Source: Prosopocoilus inquinatus (taxonomy: Eukaryota > Arthropoda > Insecta > Coleoptera > Lucanidae). Taken from it: a DNA stretch of 64,000 nt. How positions within the stretch are numbered: the stretch's first letter is position 1; each line of letters opens with the position of its first letter. Location: NCBI GenBank assembly GCA_036172665.1, contig CM069871.1:58464713-58528712 (forward strand), in the 5' to 3' direction. Below the pieces are notes generated by a model. That model searched no databases. It saw nothing but the letters and a program-made list of their open reading frames with translations, and was not told where the DNA came from. The translations under genes and the position numbers were made by a program. Shown one piece after another: positions 10,506 through 22,321 of the stretch.

Positions 10506-11965
10506 TATTTTGTTAATTAAAGATTCAGATTTTTATTTGAAATATTATAACAAGAGTCTATTAAGTAAATTGAGAAAGAAATAAGCGGAGTGGACCGATT
10601 TCGACAATTCAAAAAATATAAGTAGACGCCATTCGAGCGATCCGTGGAAAACGACTTGGAAATCGATTTCTGGCTTTCCATGCTAAAACCCGGGCGCTAT
10701 TAGCAAAGAAAATCGAGATCTAATTCTGTACGAATTGTTTAAAGAATTGGAGACAAAAAGCGGATGAAAAGTGGGTTTTTAACCCCGTCAGCACGTTTCA
10801 TACATTTTTTTCCCTTAAATATTGGATCCTTCGGCCAAATTGCAGCAAAATAAAAATAAAAAAGAATTTTTTATATTGGAATTCCCCGAAACTGTATCTT
10901 TTGTAGACAGTGGGTTTTTCTATTTCATACGTTAAAAAAAAATCTAACCATCTCGTGGCATAGTTTTGATGAAAATCCCACTTTCTGGGTCAACAGCGTT
11001 TAAACAAATAAAAAAAAATTGAAAGAGCAGTAAAAAAAAAACTTAAAACAAAAAAATACTCTTGCTTATTGCTCTTGGCTGTCATTTTTTAGAGTTTTCA
11101 AAATTTACCAATTATATGACGCAGTAAAGTTTAAATCAATTCATCACCCTAACACACACAAAATATCTTATAAAAATTTTGAGGGACTTCTGAGAAAGTT
11201 TTTTTTTAGCTTTTGGGGATAGGACCTTAAATTTAAAATCTCCTTTAACTCCGTTATGAAACTGGTCCCGAGTCCTCTATCTATAAAGAATAAATAAATA
11301 AAAAAACAGAGAGGAATGGATTATCGACCACTTCCTATGAACTAAACTATACTTTTTTGTTAAATAATCATCTGTAATGGCAAATCTTAATTGTTCTCTT
11401 TCTGTTAAAAGTGTAAGTTTATCAAAGGTTTTTTAATGATTAATGTAAAGTTATTTCAGTAAAGGCACGCTTGTAATCAGGGCCCCCGTAACCATGCGGA
11501 CGCCGGGTTCAAGGACGGCAATTAGCCTCTTGGCTGGTTTTGTCTTTTTTTCGACAAAAAAATTAATCGGAAACAGTTTCTTGTCTGGTAAAAATTATTC
11601 GAAAAAACTATCTACGAGAGTGAACTGGCTTGATAAAGACGTCAACATCGCGGCAAAACGTCGACTAAAATAGAACAGTTAATTGAATTAAAAGTAGAAA
11701 AGTTCACTTTTGTAATTTTCAATTTTCAACAATTTATGTATCCTGTTACAGTTTGGTTAAAAAAAACAAATTACATTTTACTTTTTAAGTTTTTAGAAAT
11801 TTAAGTTTCTTTTGCTTTTGTAATTTTGTTTCTTTTTTTTCTGTATAGAGCCCGCTCTGGCCCGAAGGGCACGAACCTGTCTCCATTCATTGTACTCGGT
11901 GGTCCTCGCAGAGATGTTAAATGTTAAACATTATTATTTTTTGTTTTCCACTTTTTTAATTTTTT

Positions 11966-12276
11966 TTTGATAAGCTTGATAATTGACCGTTTATGCATGC
12001 CCCGACTCATTTGGGGGCTCGCGGGAGCTAGGAACTTGGAAAAAAGTGAAGGAAAATGTTTAGAAAAATGAAGGAGAATGTTTAGAAAAATGAAGGAAAA
12101 TGTTTAGAATAGTGAAGGAGAATGTTTAGAAAAATGAAGGAAAATGTTTAGAAAAATGAAGGAGAATGTTTAGAAAAGTTTAAAAAAGTTGAAAAACTTT
12201 AAAAAAATTCCATTTTTTATTTCTTTTAAAATTTTTGATAATTGACCGTTCTTGCATGCCCCAACTCATCTGTCAG
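11966..12276. repeat. 22-bp tandem array between 35-bp direct repeats
   Basis: From 12046 to 12180 a unit GAAGGAAAATGTTTAGAAAA is repeated about six times and alternates with GAAGGAGAATGTTTAGAAAA, giving a 44-bp higher-order period. On both sides lies TTGATAATTGACCGTT followed by a GCATGCCCC segment and ACTCAT (about 11978-12013 and 12234-12269), differing at a few positions. This looks like a short minisatellite inside a locally duplicated segment. Confidence 0.8.
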
Positions 12277-12510
12277 ACGGCTCCAAAATATGCAGTGGCA
12301 CACGGACGGATTTTGTCCTCGCTTGTAATTTTTATAAGTAACTGCGTGTTTAATTCAATTAGAAACTCGCAACTTAACTTTCTGTAGTTCTATTGACAAA
12401 TTCCATAATTCCCTCAAAGCAGGTAGGAAAAAATTAACTGCGACTTTTATTGAAAATATATCACGAATGTTATTGCGTCCAATTTCGATTTAGTCCATAC
12501 ACCCCCCAAT

Positions 12511-12720
12511 ATAAAATTAACCCCTACACGAGCCTACAACATAGCACGGCGCCATAAATCATCGGCACTACAAGTAAAAGCTAGGGCGAAACGCATGAAA
12601 AATTATGAGAGCACTTCGAAGGAAGAGCGTGATTTATGCAGGGCAAGAATTCTTGAAGGAAAAGTTGGAAGGAAGTTCATCCTCTCGAAGAAGTTATACA
12701 AATGGAAGAAACTGACTACC
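12511..12720 (+). other. Coding-like fragment, unidentified
   Basis: One plus-strand frame is open for about 70 codons without an ATG at its start and reads as a highly charged peptide, including ARAKRMKNYESTSKEERDL and GRKFILSKKLYKWKK, before a TGA near 12720. The Lys/Arg/Glu-rich composition differs from the surrounding AT-rich translation noise. I do not recognise the family. It could be a piece of a transposon ORF or an exon, or chance. Confidence 0.25.
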
Positions 12721-13440
12721 TGACTAAACACGTTTCGGGTGCCTGTGACTGTTGCCACTCGATTATATTAAAAATAATACGTTTCACTTCGAAATGTAAA
12801 ATATATATTACATGGAGGGTATTCCGCTCCCACGTGCGGGGATTTTCTTTGTCATTTTGTTTCGTACGAATTCAGAGGGGAGTTCGCGCTGATGCAAGCC
12901 AGTGTAAAACCTCATGTTACAGGAGAAATAATGCAATCGTAAACGGAACTTATTTCCTACCTCAAGACCACCAAATAACAAAAAAAAACGCCAGTTGAAT
13001 TATATGTTTATTTTTGCAATTGAAGTTCGAAATATTTTTCTTTAAATTATAATAAATCAAATAAAATTGTTTAATTTCAATTTTTTTCAGTGGAATGACG
13101 ACCTAATCAACGATTAATCAAAATTGAAATTTTTAGGTTATCACATTCGCAAAATAATTGTAAAATTTGCTTTGAGGGACTAACGAATTTATTCTCTATC
13201 ATCGTAGAATACCAGGTGACTCAAGATTAATTTTGAAAACTGTTACGGTTTAAAAAAACTGTGTTCAAAGTCGCCCTGTTTGCGGCGAGTTTTGTGGCGC
13301 ATGTCGCACTTATAATGCAATATTCGTATGGCCACATTAGGGATTGTGCGAACGTCTAGTTTTGTGTTTTCTTCGCCTTCATTTATTACATTGGAATTAA
13401 TATTTCATTGCTATTTCCGTCGGAGCACAATGTGCATTTT

Positions 13441-13622
13441 AAACGTAAGGTTCCATTTAAAAAAGTTGAAAACAATTGAAAATCTCAAAAACCTGATAGC
13501 CATTTGTTTTTCTAAAGGTACCATAAAATCGATCAAGGAAGGTCCTAAAACTTTTCTAATTTAAGTTACTTCGTGAAACTTCAAATAAAAAAGTTAGCTA
13601 TTGTAGCCATTTCCCGTGAACA
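13441..13622. repeat. Interspersed repeat, copy 1 (TTCCCGTGAACACC end)
   Basis: The segment contains GAAAACAATTGAAAATCTC, GGTCCTAAAACTT and AAGTTACTTCGT and ends in TTTCCCGTGAACACC. The same ordered blocks recur at 14700-14830, and the first block also at 13745-13775. Probably the end of a dispersed element. No matching opposite end was seen. Confidence 0.55.
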
Positions 13623-13979
13623 CCGAGATTTTATTACCAAATCATTTATAAAATAGAGCTTTGGGAGATAATATTTTAGAGACATCATTAATTTGACATC
13701 CTGAACGCGATACAATGATAAAAAACCTAAGTATCCAATTAAAAAAATAGAAAACAATTGAAAATCTCGAAAAACAGATGTGCATTTTTTAACGCTAATT
13801 ACTTCCCACGTCCTCGATTTATCTTATGTTCCAATTCATAGACAGTTTTTATACATATATCTCAGGACACTTTCGTAAGAAGTCTTTTTTTTTTAAACTT
13901 TTTGCCGGCTTGCTATTTCGGCGGAGTTCCAAATTATTTTCTCAAGTGACCTTAAACGTTACCTGGTCCCGTTGACATG

Positions 13980-14600
13980 AGCTTTTACTCGGTTGGTTTT
14001 AGCTTACGATACGTCGGTTTTGATTCGTTCGGAATTCTTCTTTCGTACTTCGGGGCGAAGCGAAGTTTGGCTTTATTAATTTGTTACGAGCATGCAGCGT
14101 TCAGTCGTCGTCTCGATATCTCCCGAATATATTTGTCCTCTGTGATGGGAGTCGATCCTATATCGACATGTCCCTTTCCGGCGCGGATAAGGTATTGTTG
14201 TGTATTGTTATCCACAAGGGCTTCGGGGAACCGGCTTGCATTCTACGACTACGATTGATGGTGTGCTCTGGTGGATCAGAAGCTTATTGTAGCTTGTCCC
14301 AGCTTGTCCCCTCACATTCTGATTGGTATTTTTTACGAATTTTGTTCAAATTATTATTGTCGCACTTCTGCTCCCTTACATGTCTTTGCTTTTGGCTTAA
14401 GTTTAGAGCTCTTTCGGCGACCTTCTGTGACGGTCCTTTTGAGTGGCAGACATTCCTGTTTCGGTTTACTAGATGCACTTCTTTCGTACCGGCTCCTTCG
14501 AAGCAGCCCTTCGGATTGGTTTTTGTCTGGCATCTTGACACGTCAGCTGTTGTAGTAGCGAACCGACAGGACAAGGGACTCTGGACAACGTTCTAGTGGA
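13980..14600. other. Less AT-rich stretch with overlapping ORFs, no identifiable product
   Basis: Several ORFs of 90-171 codons overlap here on both strands because the segment is less AT-rich than its surroundings. The translations are cysteine- and serine-rich, lack recognisable motifs and differ by frame. I treat none as a gene. It may be the body of the element ending at 14830. Confidence 0.35.
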
Positions 14601-14699
14601 AGATTTCAATTTTATTGCGGCTGCAGATTTAGGCCAACTTCATTAGCATATTCAGTTTATTTCGTGCTTTTGTTGCTTCCCGCCAGTAACGATAAATTC

Positions 14700-14830
14700 T
14701 AAGTCGTTTGTTTTTACGATATTGCTATAAAATTGGACAGGACAGGTCCTGAAACTTGTCCAATATAAGTTACTTCGTATAAATTCAAATAAGAGAGTTA
14801 GTTGTTGTTGCAGCTTCCCGTGAACACCCT
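14700..14830. repeat. Interspersed repeat, copy 2 (TTCCCGTGAACACC end)
   Basis: GGTCCTGAAACTTGTCCAA, AAGTTACTTCGTATAAATTC and CTTCCCGTGAACACCC match the blocks at 13495-13622 in order and spacing, with about 80 percent identity by eye. Confidence 0.55.
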
Positions 14831-16114
14831 ATATATGTACATGTTTATATGAACTTTTTTCATTCTTTTTATTTGTAGAATACGTCCGTGAAGTAGCGGC
14901 CTGTATTTTTATTACACCCTTTCGCATTATAAAAAAATTGCAAGAAATAGTTGCTCGATTTGATTTTCTTTCTACAAATTCTCTGAAATGACGTCGGTCC
15001 TATACAGGGTGATTCATAATAAATGTCCGACCCGTTAGGGGCGTATTTATTAAGGTCATGTAAGTCTCGAATTGCAAGAGAAAAGTTTATCGGAGACACT
15101 TCGAAAGTCAACGTCTTTTGTGGAAACCGTTTAAGTAACACCGATGACTATTGGAATGCGATGCGTAACGTATTTTTAAAACTGGGTTGACTAACTGTTT
15201 ATGTTTCAGAAACTTTGTCACTGTGTCAACAAAAAGTAAATATTATATGATGTCACTTTTTGTAACGGATATTCGATGTGACCTTCTTGTTATGCGCTTA
15301 TTCACATGATTGATGAATAGGCCGCCATATACAACGCGTCTTAGGACTAGCTTATTCGGCCAAATTTAACTTATTATTTAATTTATTAAAACTTCAGTTA
15401 CTTCTGGGTGCACATTTTGACTCGCGTACGTGAAGCGCAAGATTTTTCTTCTTTGCACGAACAACTCCGCGTGCCAAGTATGCTACCACCCAAGAGCGTT
15501 CAAAGGTTCTGTATGAATGTCAACCTAATGAATCACGTACACCGAGCGGTGATTTGCATTGTTTTGATTTCTTTTACTCCAGCAAAAACGCAATTTCCTC
15601 AACTGGGGTCTTCATAAACTGAACTTTTCATTTGCAATGTTTGATTAAACATGATTCGCTTCACTCTAATTAATTAATTATCTCGCACATGAAGCAACTG
15701 CAAATACTTGAAACACTGCGGTAATACATACGTTCAATAAAAAAAATCCTAAAGGGCCGCGGTTGGCATTAAGAGCACGTCATTCAATTCTTCAAGTAAT
15801 CTTAAAATCCACGAATTTCTCTAAATTTCTGTAAATTGATAGGCAAGTTGACACACATAGGCGCCGCTTCGTCGGGTGCACCTGACAAATGATTTTGTTG
15901 GGTGCAAAAGTGTTAGAGAGTACCCGACAAAGTAGTGTCTTTTTGTTTAGTAAACTCAAAGAAGCAGAAATTATTCGACGCAGAATTTATTTGACATTAC
16001 ACAGTTTTTTAAAGAAAATCCGCAATTGACAGGTTTACCTACTAGAAATTCAGAAATTGTTGCTAGCTCTTCCTGGTTCATCGTCCAAAGCAGAAATACA
16101 GCATACTTAAATGT
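14831..16114. other. No gene; one isolated transposon-like end
   Basis: TATACAGGGTGATTCATAAT at about 15002-15021 is the typical start of an inverted-terminal-repeat element, but no partner end was found downstream. The rest is unassigned. Confidence 0.4.
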
Positions 16115-16190
16115 AGCGTTTTCTACTGACGTGCACTAATGCACTGAGTGCACACTCAGTTCTTATTAGTGCAAATCAGTAGAAGACGCT
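16115..16190. mobile_element. Small palindromic MITE (76 bp)
   Basis: AGCGTTTTCTACTG at the left matches the inverted complement of CAGTAGAAGACGCT at the right. The arms continue inward through GTGCACTAAT / ATTAGTGCAA and ACTGAGTG / CACTCAGT, so the whole unit can fold back on itself. Immediately downstream is a LINE fragment. Confidence 0.65.
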
Positions 16191-16229
16191 GTTAGTGTAT
16201 TATTTGTTCACAAATCAAAAAACCACTAC

Positions 16230-17035
16230 CTCTTGCATTATGTTGTTATAAAATTTCCTATTAAATTTACTGCAGGTGATGATTCAATTCCAAGCTTCTT
16301 GGTCCACGACGTTAGATATGCTTTTGTCAAGCCATTACTTCATATTATTAATATTGTCATTGCTACGTCTTCTTTCCCGAATACTTGGAAAAGGGCCAGA
16401 ATTACGCCTGTCTATAAAAAAGGTGATAAAGGGTAGATAAAAAATTATCGCCCTATAGCAATTTTGAACAACTTTGTTAAAATTTTTGAACAACTTATAT
16501 ATAAGTTTATTTGTAGACAAACTTTCTCTTATATTGCTACATATCAGCACGGCTTTATTTCTGGTAAATCAACGACTACGAACTTAGTCACTATAACGCA
16601 ATTTATTGCTGAACAATTGAATAAACAGGGACAAGTTGACGTTGTATATACCGATCTGTCTAGTGCTTTTGCACCGTGTGCCACGGTATCCTTCTCAGGA
16701 AACTTAGCTCTTTTGGCATGACTTCTTCGTTGTTACATCTCATGAAATCTTATTTAACAACCAGAGTGAGTTATGTGTTTTACAACGGCTACAAATCATT
16801 TGAATATCAGGCAACCTCTGGTGTTCCGCAGGGTTCTAACTTAGGACCTTTGCTATTTGTTTTATTTATCAATGATTTATTAAACACTCTTGAATGTCGA
16901 GTGCTTGCGTTTGCAGATGATTTAAAAATTTATGCGTCGGTTTCGACTGTTCATGAAGCTATTCAGCTACAGCAGGGTCTTGACGTAACGTTTGTCTTTG
17001 CTTTTGATTAACCGTTTATGTAAAACCAAAACGAT
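16230..17035 (+). pseudogene. Non-LTR retrotransposon reverse transcriptase fragment (Jockey/R1-like)
   Basis: The translation gives GDDSIPSFLVHDV, FPNTWKRARITPVYKKGDK, then after a stop NYRPIAIL, YQHGFISGKSTTTNL and QVDVVYTDLSSAF (16630-16670). The last is the first catalytic block and is normally YTDLSKAFD. A frameshift and small deletion follow. In another frame come SGVPQGSNLGPLLFVLFIND (about 16815-16875) and CRVLAFADDLKIYASV (about 16895-16945), the catalytic FADD block. The copy lacks the endonuclease at the 5' side and everything after the palm. It is broken by at least one stop and one frameshift. The nearest relative in the window is the 58.8-60.2 kb copy, which shares IDVVYTDL. Confidence 0.9.
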
Positions 17036-18255
17036 TTTTAAATTCATCATCAAGTAATTCTGGTTTCTATCTTTATAGTCACGTTTTGAAAATAATAAAG
17101 GCGCGCGCACGCACACGTCAACTTTAAGGGGTGTATACACCCTTCTGGTGTTTTGATCATTATTTTAAAACATCTTGTAAACAGTAAACACACTATTTTA
17201 TTGTTTCCCACAATAGACGAGTTCCATAAATTGATTCTTTTCCTTTTATCCTCTCCTCAATTCCGATTAAGATTATTATCTTCTCCTCATCTCCGATTAG
17301 GATAAGATGGCGCTCAATTTTTCGTGATTAAATAAACCTTTATGTCCGTCACGACTGAGTTGCTGGCTGTGCTGTACGTTAGTTTCCTCAGCACAACCTT
17401 ATTCCTACTCAGGTAGGTAGCAAAACTTGAGAAGCTGATAGAACTGTCAAAATAAAGCGTATTACTTCTTTCATGCGTGTAAAGACTGTTATTATTAAAG
17501 TACTGTGGCGCAGGTCAATGGAATACCAAAAGTAGCGCTGCCTTGACAAGTTCTTTCATTCCTGATATTTTCAAATTAGATTTGAAACGCCCCACATAGT
17601 ACGTTCCAGTTTATTTAACAGGATAATTGGTTAAAACTTACTAACATTATCGCATGCTGTGTTCCTTTAAAATAAAGCAATGCAAAATTTTTCATTAGCA
17701 TCAATCCTAATCGAATAATGAAAACGGAATTCAATTTCGCATTGTTCGCAGTTATCTGCAGTAATTCCGCATCTGGTCATATTCGTCGGTGATAATATTA
17801 ATAGATGTGTACGTTATGCGGGCACAATAGCAGACTTTTATAGCCAATAATCGTAGTTTAATGAACAGATATGAGTTCTCGTATCGACATTTAGCCAGAA
17901 TTAACTCGGCGTTTATGATATCGGACCCCGTTGCATTATGCCAGTTTGTACGTATGTTTCGCTTGCTTGTAAAACATGGCGTTTTATTGTCTGTTTCGGA
18001 TAAAACAAGTCAATCGCGTGTATCTTATTGAGTATAAATCAAGGAAAATGTATGATCACGGCAATTACGACGCTGGCTGGAAACGTTCTTGAAACACAAA
18101 TTAATAAAGAAAAACCGATTACGATTGAATTGATTATATAAAAAAAAACACCGTGAAGAGTAGAGATACATTTTTTTTTTCAATCAGTCAGTTTTCTATC
18201 CTATATGTATATGTCATTCGCGAAATTAATTACAAACTGAGGAAACTGACCATAT
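17036..18255. other. No recognisable gene
   Basis: A purine/pyrimidine-alternating GCGCGCGCACGCACACG patch at 17101-17117 is followed by a small AAGGGTGTATACACCCTT palindrome. Nothing else can be assigned. Confidence 0.45.
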
Positions 18256-18540
18256 AAAAAAATAAACTTCAACGAAAAACACGTAACGCGTAGTTAGTTC
18301 AAAAGGCTTCACTCGAAAGACCTGGAAAATCGACTTGTATGTTCCCGCTCCATTTTTCACTCATTTTTTCCACTTTTCTCCTTCCTGATTGTTACGCAAG
18401 TGAGGAATATCGGATGTTGCATTTGCTATGCAAAAAATATCCATAATTGAATGCATAAATTAGGTGCAATATTGTGATTTCATCTCATTCTTCTCTGCTA
18501 AGCCCGGACAGTGTGCATCGTAAAATTCTTGGAAGTTCTG
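18256..18540 (+). repeat. About 280-bp direct repeat, copy 1
   Basis: Shares ordered blocks with 19425-19680: ACTTCAACGA, GGCTTCACTC, TCCTTCCTGATTGTTACG, ATATCGGATGTTGC, CAAAAAATATCC, TTAGGTGCAATATTG and AAATTCTTGGAAGTTC. The downstream end adjoins the Harbinger-like MITE at 18574. Confidence 0.75.
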
Positions 18541-18573
18541 CCCATGCAATTTTCTGACCTTATACGCGTTTTA

Positions 18574-18701
18574 GGCCCGGTTTCACCATCACAGTTTAAC
18601 TTTAAACTTCGCTTTATTCCCATAGTAACAATTGCAAAGATAATTGTTTCCATAGGAATAAAACGCAGCTTAAAGTTAAACTGTGATGGTGAAATCGGGC
18701 C
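18574..18701. mobile_element. PIF/Harbinger-like MITE with TTA target duplication
   Basis: A 128-bp element. The left end GGCCCGGTTTCACCATCACA is mirrored by the right end TGTGATGGTGAAATCGGGCC, and the arms continue through GTTTAACTTTAA and a CTTTATTCC/GGAATAAA stretch. It is flanked by TTA at 18571-18573 and 18702-18704, the 3-bp duplication typical of PIF/Harbinger. No coding capacity. Confidence 0.85.
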
Positions 18702-19424
18702 TTAATACAATAGTATTATTTAATCGAAACTTATTTTTTTTATAAAAACGTTGCATCTCTGCGTACTGAATATCCTAACCTTTACAATAGCGATTAAAAT
18801 CGTTTAGTCACTTTTTTATGCACCTGATGACATTAACCCATTCAAAAATTTGTGACGTGTTTCGGATTCGAATTACTGTTCTGTTGGGTTTGCTCTACCA
18901 TTTTTGGAGCAACTATACATACTGTAAGTTGTATAATCATTTCTGTATTATGCATGATCAGTATTCCTTTCGCAATAAACAAGACCGTAGAATATAGGCC
19001 GGTATATTTTCTTTTAATTAAGCCGCCCGGTAAATTAAATGATAACACACTCCCGTTACACTGGCTATAGTGGGAATGTGGCTTTGCCTCGTGAAAATAA
19101 CAACTATTTTGTCGAACCAGTCAAGCAATATTATATTTATATTCTGTAATATAATATATCTATTTATAAAGGTGAGCCAGGTTGGTATAACCCCGATAAA
19201 CAACCCTGATAGTGCCATCTTCCATCAGATAATGTTTTTACAAATAGGAAGTTTACTTTAACCAACGCATTCTGTAAGTCATGTAAATCCGAACAGAACA
19301 TGTGTTGCTTGAAGCCAACGAAAGACTTAGACGAATTGCGTCCTTATTTGGGACAAGCTTTCGCAAGAGGCTATCAGTCACCGTTGGGTTAAAAATAATT
19401 GTACTGTTAACTGTAAAAAAAATA

Positions 19425-19680
19425 AAAATAAAAAAGAACTTCAACGAGAAACATGTAACACCTAGTCAAGTAAAGAGGCTTCACTCTAAAGGGCCAGAAG
19501 ATCGACTCCTTGTACGCTCCCGCTCCATTTAAGCATTTTTGTCCTTCCTGATTGTTACGAAAGCGAGGAGTATCGGATGTTGCGTTTACGCAAAAAATAT
19601 CCTTAATGAGTGCATAATTTAGGTGCAATATTGACAGGCTTCATCTCTCTGCTAATGCACCGTGAAATTCTTGGAAGTTC
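19425..19680 (+). repeat. About 260-bp direct repeat, copy 2
   Basis: Second copy of the segment at 18256-18540, in the same orientation and diverged by small indels and substitutions. The intervening 0.9 kb has no gene I can identify. Confidence 0.75.
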
Positions 19681-19689
19681 TTCGAAATT

Positions 19690-20531
19690 TATTTCTCGAA
19701 AACAAAGCATTTGTGACGTTGTTTAATAAAAAAGTCTTTCTAGTTTCTGAAATTCTATTAAGTCCTCAAGTTGACAAGATTAAACTTGAATCACCCTGGA
19801 TGTTGCAATTTGAAATTTATAGCTACAATATCTAAAAGATCAGACATTCAAAAAAATGTTAAAATTATCTGAATATGTTATAAGTTATTAAAAGCTTTTG
19901 TAAGGCATTTTTTGTGATGTTGTAATTCCATATATTTCGCAATAAATCTTGGTTGCAGTGAATCAAGATCGCCGGCTGCAGAAATGTAAGTTCCGCATGA
20001 ATCATTACAGTAGTTTGTCCTGGATGGCCATTATCTTGTTGGGGAGCCTAATCCCTTTCCCCTTGTCATTTATCTTACCTTCTGAAAATCTTCAACTGAC
20101 AGGGATTTTTCAATCTGTCGTCAAATATCTTACAGACCTTTCATCTCAGATTATAAATAGGTATACATATTTAGTTGCGTTGTCGGCCGGATGGATATTT
20201 TTTTTAATACGAATTTTATTAAAAAACACTCACTCCCTCGGGACACTAAATTCTGAATAAATATACATAAAAATGTAACATATTCCACTTCACCGGCGAA
20301 ATATGTAGACGTGCGCAGTATTTATAGCTTCAAGATGAATCCGTAAATTATGCGGGGGTCATAAATATACGTTAGACAGGAATGTGACACACAAGCAAAG
20401 GTGAACAAATAAAGCGCTACTGTGTGACGCAGATATTGCAAACGGTTTTCCAAGTTAAGATTTGTTACGGAAATTTATCAAATTGTATGGTAAAATGAAT
20501 AATTAATTAATTAATCGATTTCATAGCACAC
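19690..20531. other. No recognisable gene
   Basis: An ORF at 19949-20260 (103 codons) has a hydrophobic stretch (LSWMAIILLGSLIPFPLSFIL) but no family features. I do not call it a gene. Confidence 0.35.
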
Positions 20532-21492
20532 ATAGGGTATTTTTTCACTGTGTGCAAAATAAATATGGACCTCAGTATAAGTAGATAAAATGCTACCTTC
20601 TGCGGGTATTTTTTGGTGGCTACCGTATCATAGCCAAAAAACTTCGGAGCTACCATTAGTTTGGAATTGCTGAAATGTGCGAGAAAAAAATATTTACCAA
20701 CGTCAATGTCGCTTTACTCTGCAATCGGTATGAACACGCCCACCGATACCGCAGATCATCAACGCAGCGTTTCGTAATAATAATCACTGATATCGTTTAT
20801 TATTTATTTTATTTAAAATTTTAATTCACTAAGCGAAGTAATGTTACATTTATTTGTTTTACGATATCAACTATCGATGAATAAATCCGAAAGTTTATGC
20901 ACCAATTAGGCGAGCGCGTTAACAATGTTTTCCTTCTCCCTTTTACGTAAATCAACTTTAGCTAATCTCGTTGCTAGCTATAGTCCACGGAAAAAAATAA
21001 ATGTCAAATTTTGATAATTCTATTAAAATTCATATGCACTGTGAAATTATAATTTATTTGCACATCTCTTTTAACTTGTGTGCCAACAACGAACCGCATG
21101 CGATATTCGCAATTTCTTGAATTGCATGAATTTTTAATTTGAAAATACTTAAAATTGTAATTGCTTGGAGTGAAGTTTATTTTTTTTAATAAATCCAGGC
21201 ATTTTGTGAACGCGTTTAAAATGTTTTGATTGACCGGATGATTTACGTCATCGTTCGGGCACAAGGTCAAGTTAAGCATTGACCTATCTTCGCGTCATCA
21301 TTCAACAGGCCGCCACGTAGGCAAGAGCTAGGCCATCATCCAATCATTTGCCAGCTCTCTCAAACGGTTTGATGAAAATCTGCCACATTTTGCTCGAAAA
21401 CTATTAAATTTTTGGTAAGGACGTATTAGTTGCCATTTATGCTGATGTATTACAAGTTTAAATATTTGCATACAGTAAACAAACATCCGGTA
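20532..21492. mobile_element. Non-autonomous DNA transposon, family A, copy 2
   Basis: Begins ATAGGGTATTTTTTCACTGT and ends GCATACAGTAAACAAACATC...GGTA, degraded versions of the terminal repeats of copy 1. Interior blocks (CCTCAGTATAAGTA, CTACCTTCTGCGGGTATT, CACTGATATCGTTTATTA, CGATGAATAAATCCGAAA) match in order. About 960 bp, no transposase. Confidence 0.75.
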
Positions 21493-21972
21493 TTTTACAA
21501 ACATGAATCAGTAATATAATTGCAACAAATATCTCCTTGTTTTTCTCATGTATGAGAATTTAAACTTAATACAGAAAAGTATTGTTCAAGATCATATTCA
21601 ATATATCGTTCATTCAATTGCTGTTGGGCAAACACCACACATAAAAAAATAATAAAAAAATAAATCTCGCTGAATGAAATATTAGTTAAATTTCATATTA
21701 AATATGATGGCACAAAATGTACCAGGTGTCCCAATGATGTGTATTTCTTCTGTCGAACTTTTGGGAATCACATGAAGAAGGGAAAAATTAAATTCTTGAA
21801 CCTCGAGTTTTCTTGTTCTCGAAAATAAAGCCAGAAATAGATCTTTACTCTGTTTTCCACGGTTTGCTGGATGGCGTTTACTGTCGAAATTGGTCCTTCT
21901 CTCTCTGTTTAGTTAATAGTCCTTTTTATTATAACAATCCAAAGAAAAATCAGAATCTTTAAATAACAAAAT

Positions 21973-21986
21973 AAGTTTAGATATAA
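21973..21986. repeat. 14-bp target-site duplication, left copy
   Basis: AAGTTTAGATATAA here is identical to 23650-23663. The pair brackets the hammerhead/gypsy composite unit. A long duplication of this kind is typical of target-primed retrotransposition rather than LTR integrase (4-6 bp) or cut-and-paste elements. Confidence 0.75.
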
Positions 21987-22020
21987 TTGAAATTAACCTC
22001 CGCCCACAATAATTTTTTTA

Positions 22021-22066
22021 TCCGTAGATACGTATTTCGGCAGCTAAGCTGCTATCTTCAGTACAC
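22021..22066 (-). ncRNA. Hammerhead-ribozyme-like motif, left end of composite element
   Basis: Minus strand: CUGAAGA (22061-22055, fits CUGANGA), an extra U, stem II AGCAGC-UUA-GCUGCC (one mismatch), GAAA (22038-22035), an 8-base palindromic stem III AUACGUAU and C17, then UACGG. Stem I is short (about four pairs with the bases before CUGAAGA). Activity is unproven. The extra base before stem II departs from the canonical core. Confidence 0.4.
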
Positions 22067-22321
22067 TACCAACTTAAAAGCACTAAAAAATGTCTAAAAA
22101 CAACCTAATCACACTGACAAAATCATGAAAATGTTAAACCTAACAACAATCTAGTCATCCTAAAAGATATATATGTCTAAACGTAAGTAAATATAAACTA
22201 ATATGTGAAAATCTAAAATAAACTATATATGTTATGTATAAATCGGAAAGAAAATTATGTGAAGGTATATGAAGAAATAATATTCCAGCAGGATAACAAA
22301 ATCAAAAATCTGGAATAAATC

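Larger units (their letters stand above)
10506..13440. other. No confirmed gene; tandem repeat and one coding-like patch
   Basis: Mostly AT-rich filler. It holds a 22-bp tandem array at 12046-12180, a 35-bp direct repeat flanking it, a degenerate GGCAAAACGTCGAC motif near 11652 that resembles the hammerhead-type repeats, and a coding-like stretch at 12511-12720. Confidence 0.45.

Noticed and set aside
11470..11530. tRNA-like GGGTTCAAGG patch
   Set aside because: No acceptor stem, D-arm or anticodon arm can be formed around it.
14081..14596. 171-codon plus-strand ORF
   Set aside because: Other frames on both strands are also open here, the translation has no recognisable domain, and the open length is explained by the locally lower AT content.
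18820..18850. CTGATGA match as another hammerhead core
   Set aside because: No GAAA or stem II follows within 40 bases.
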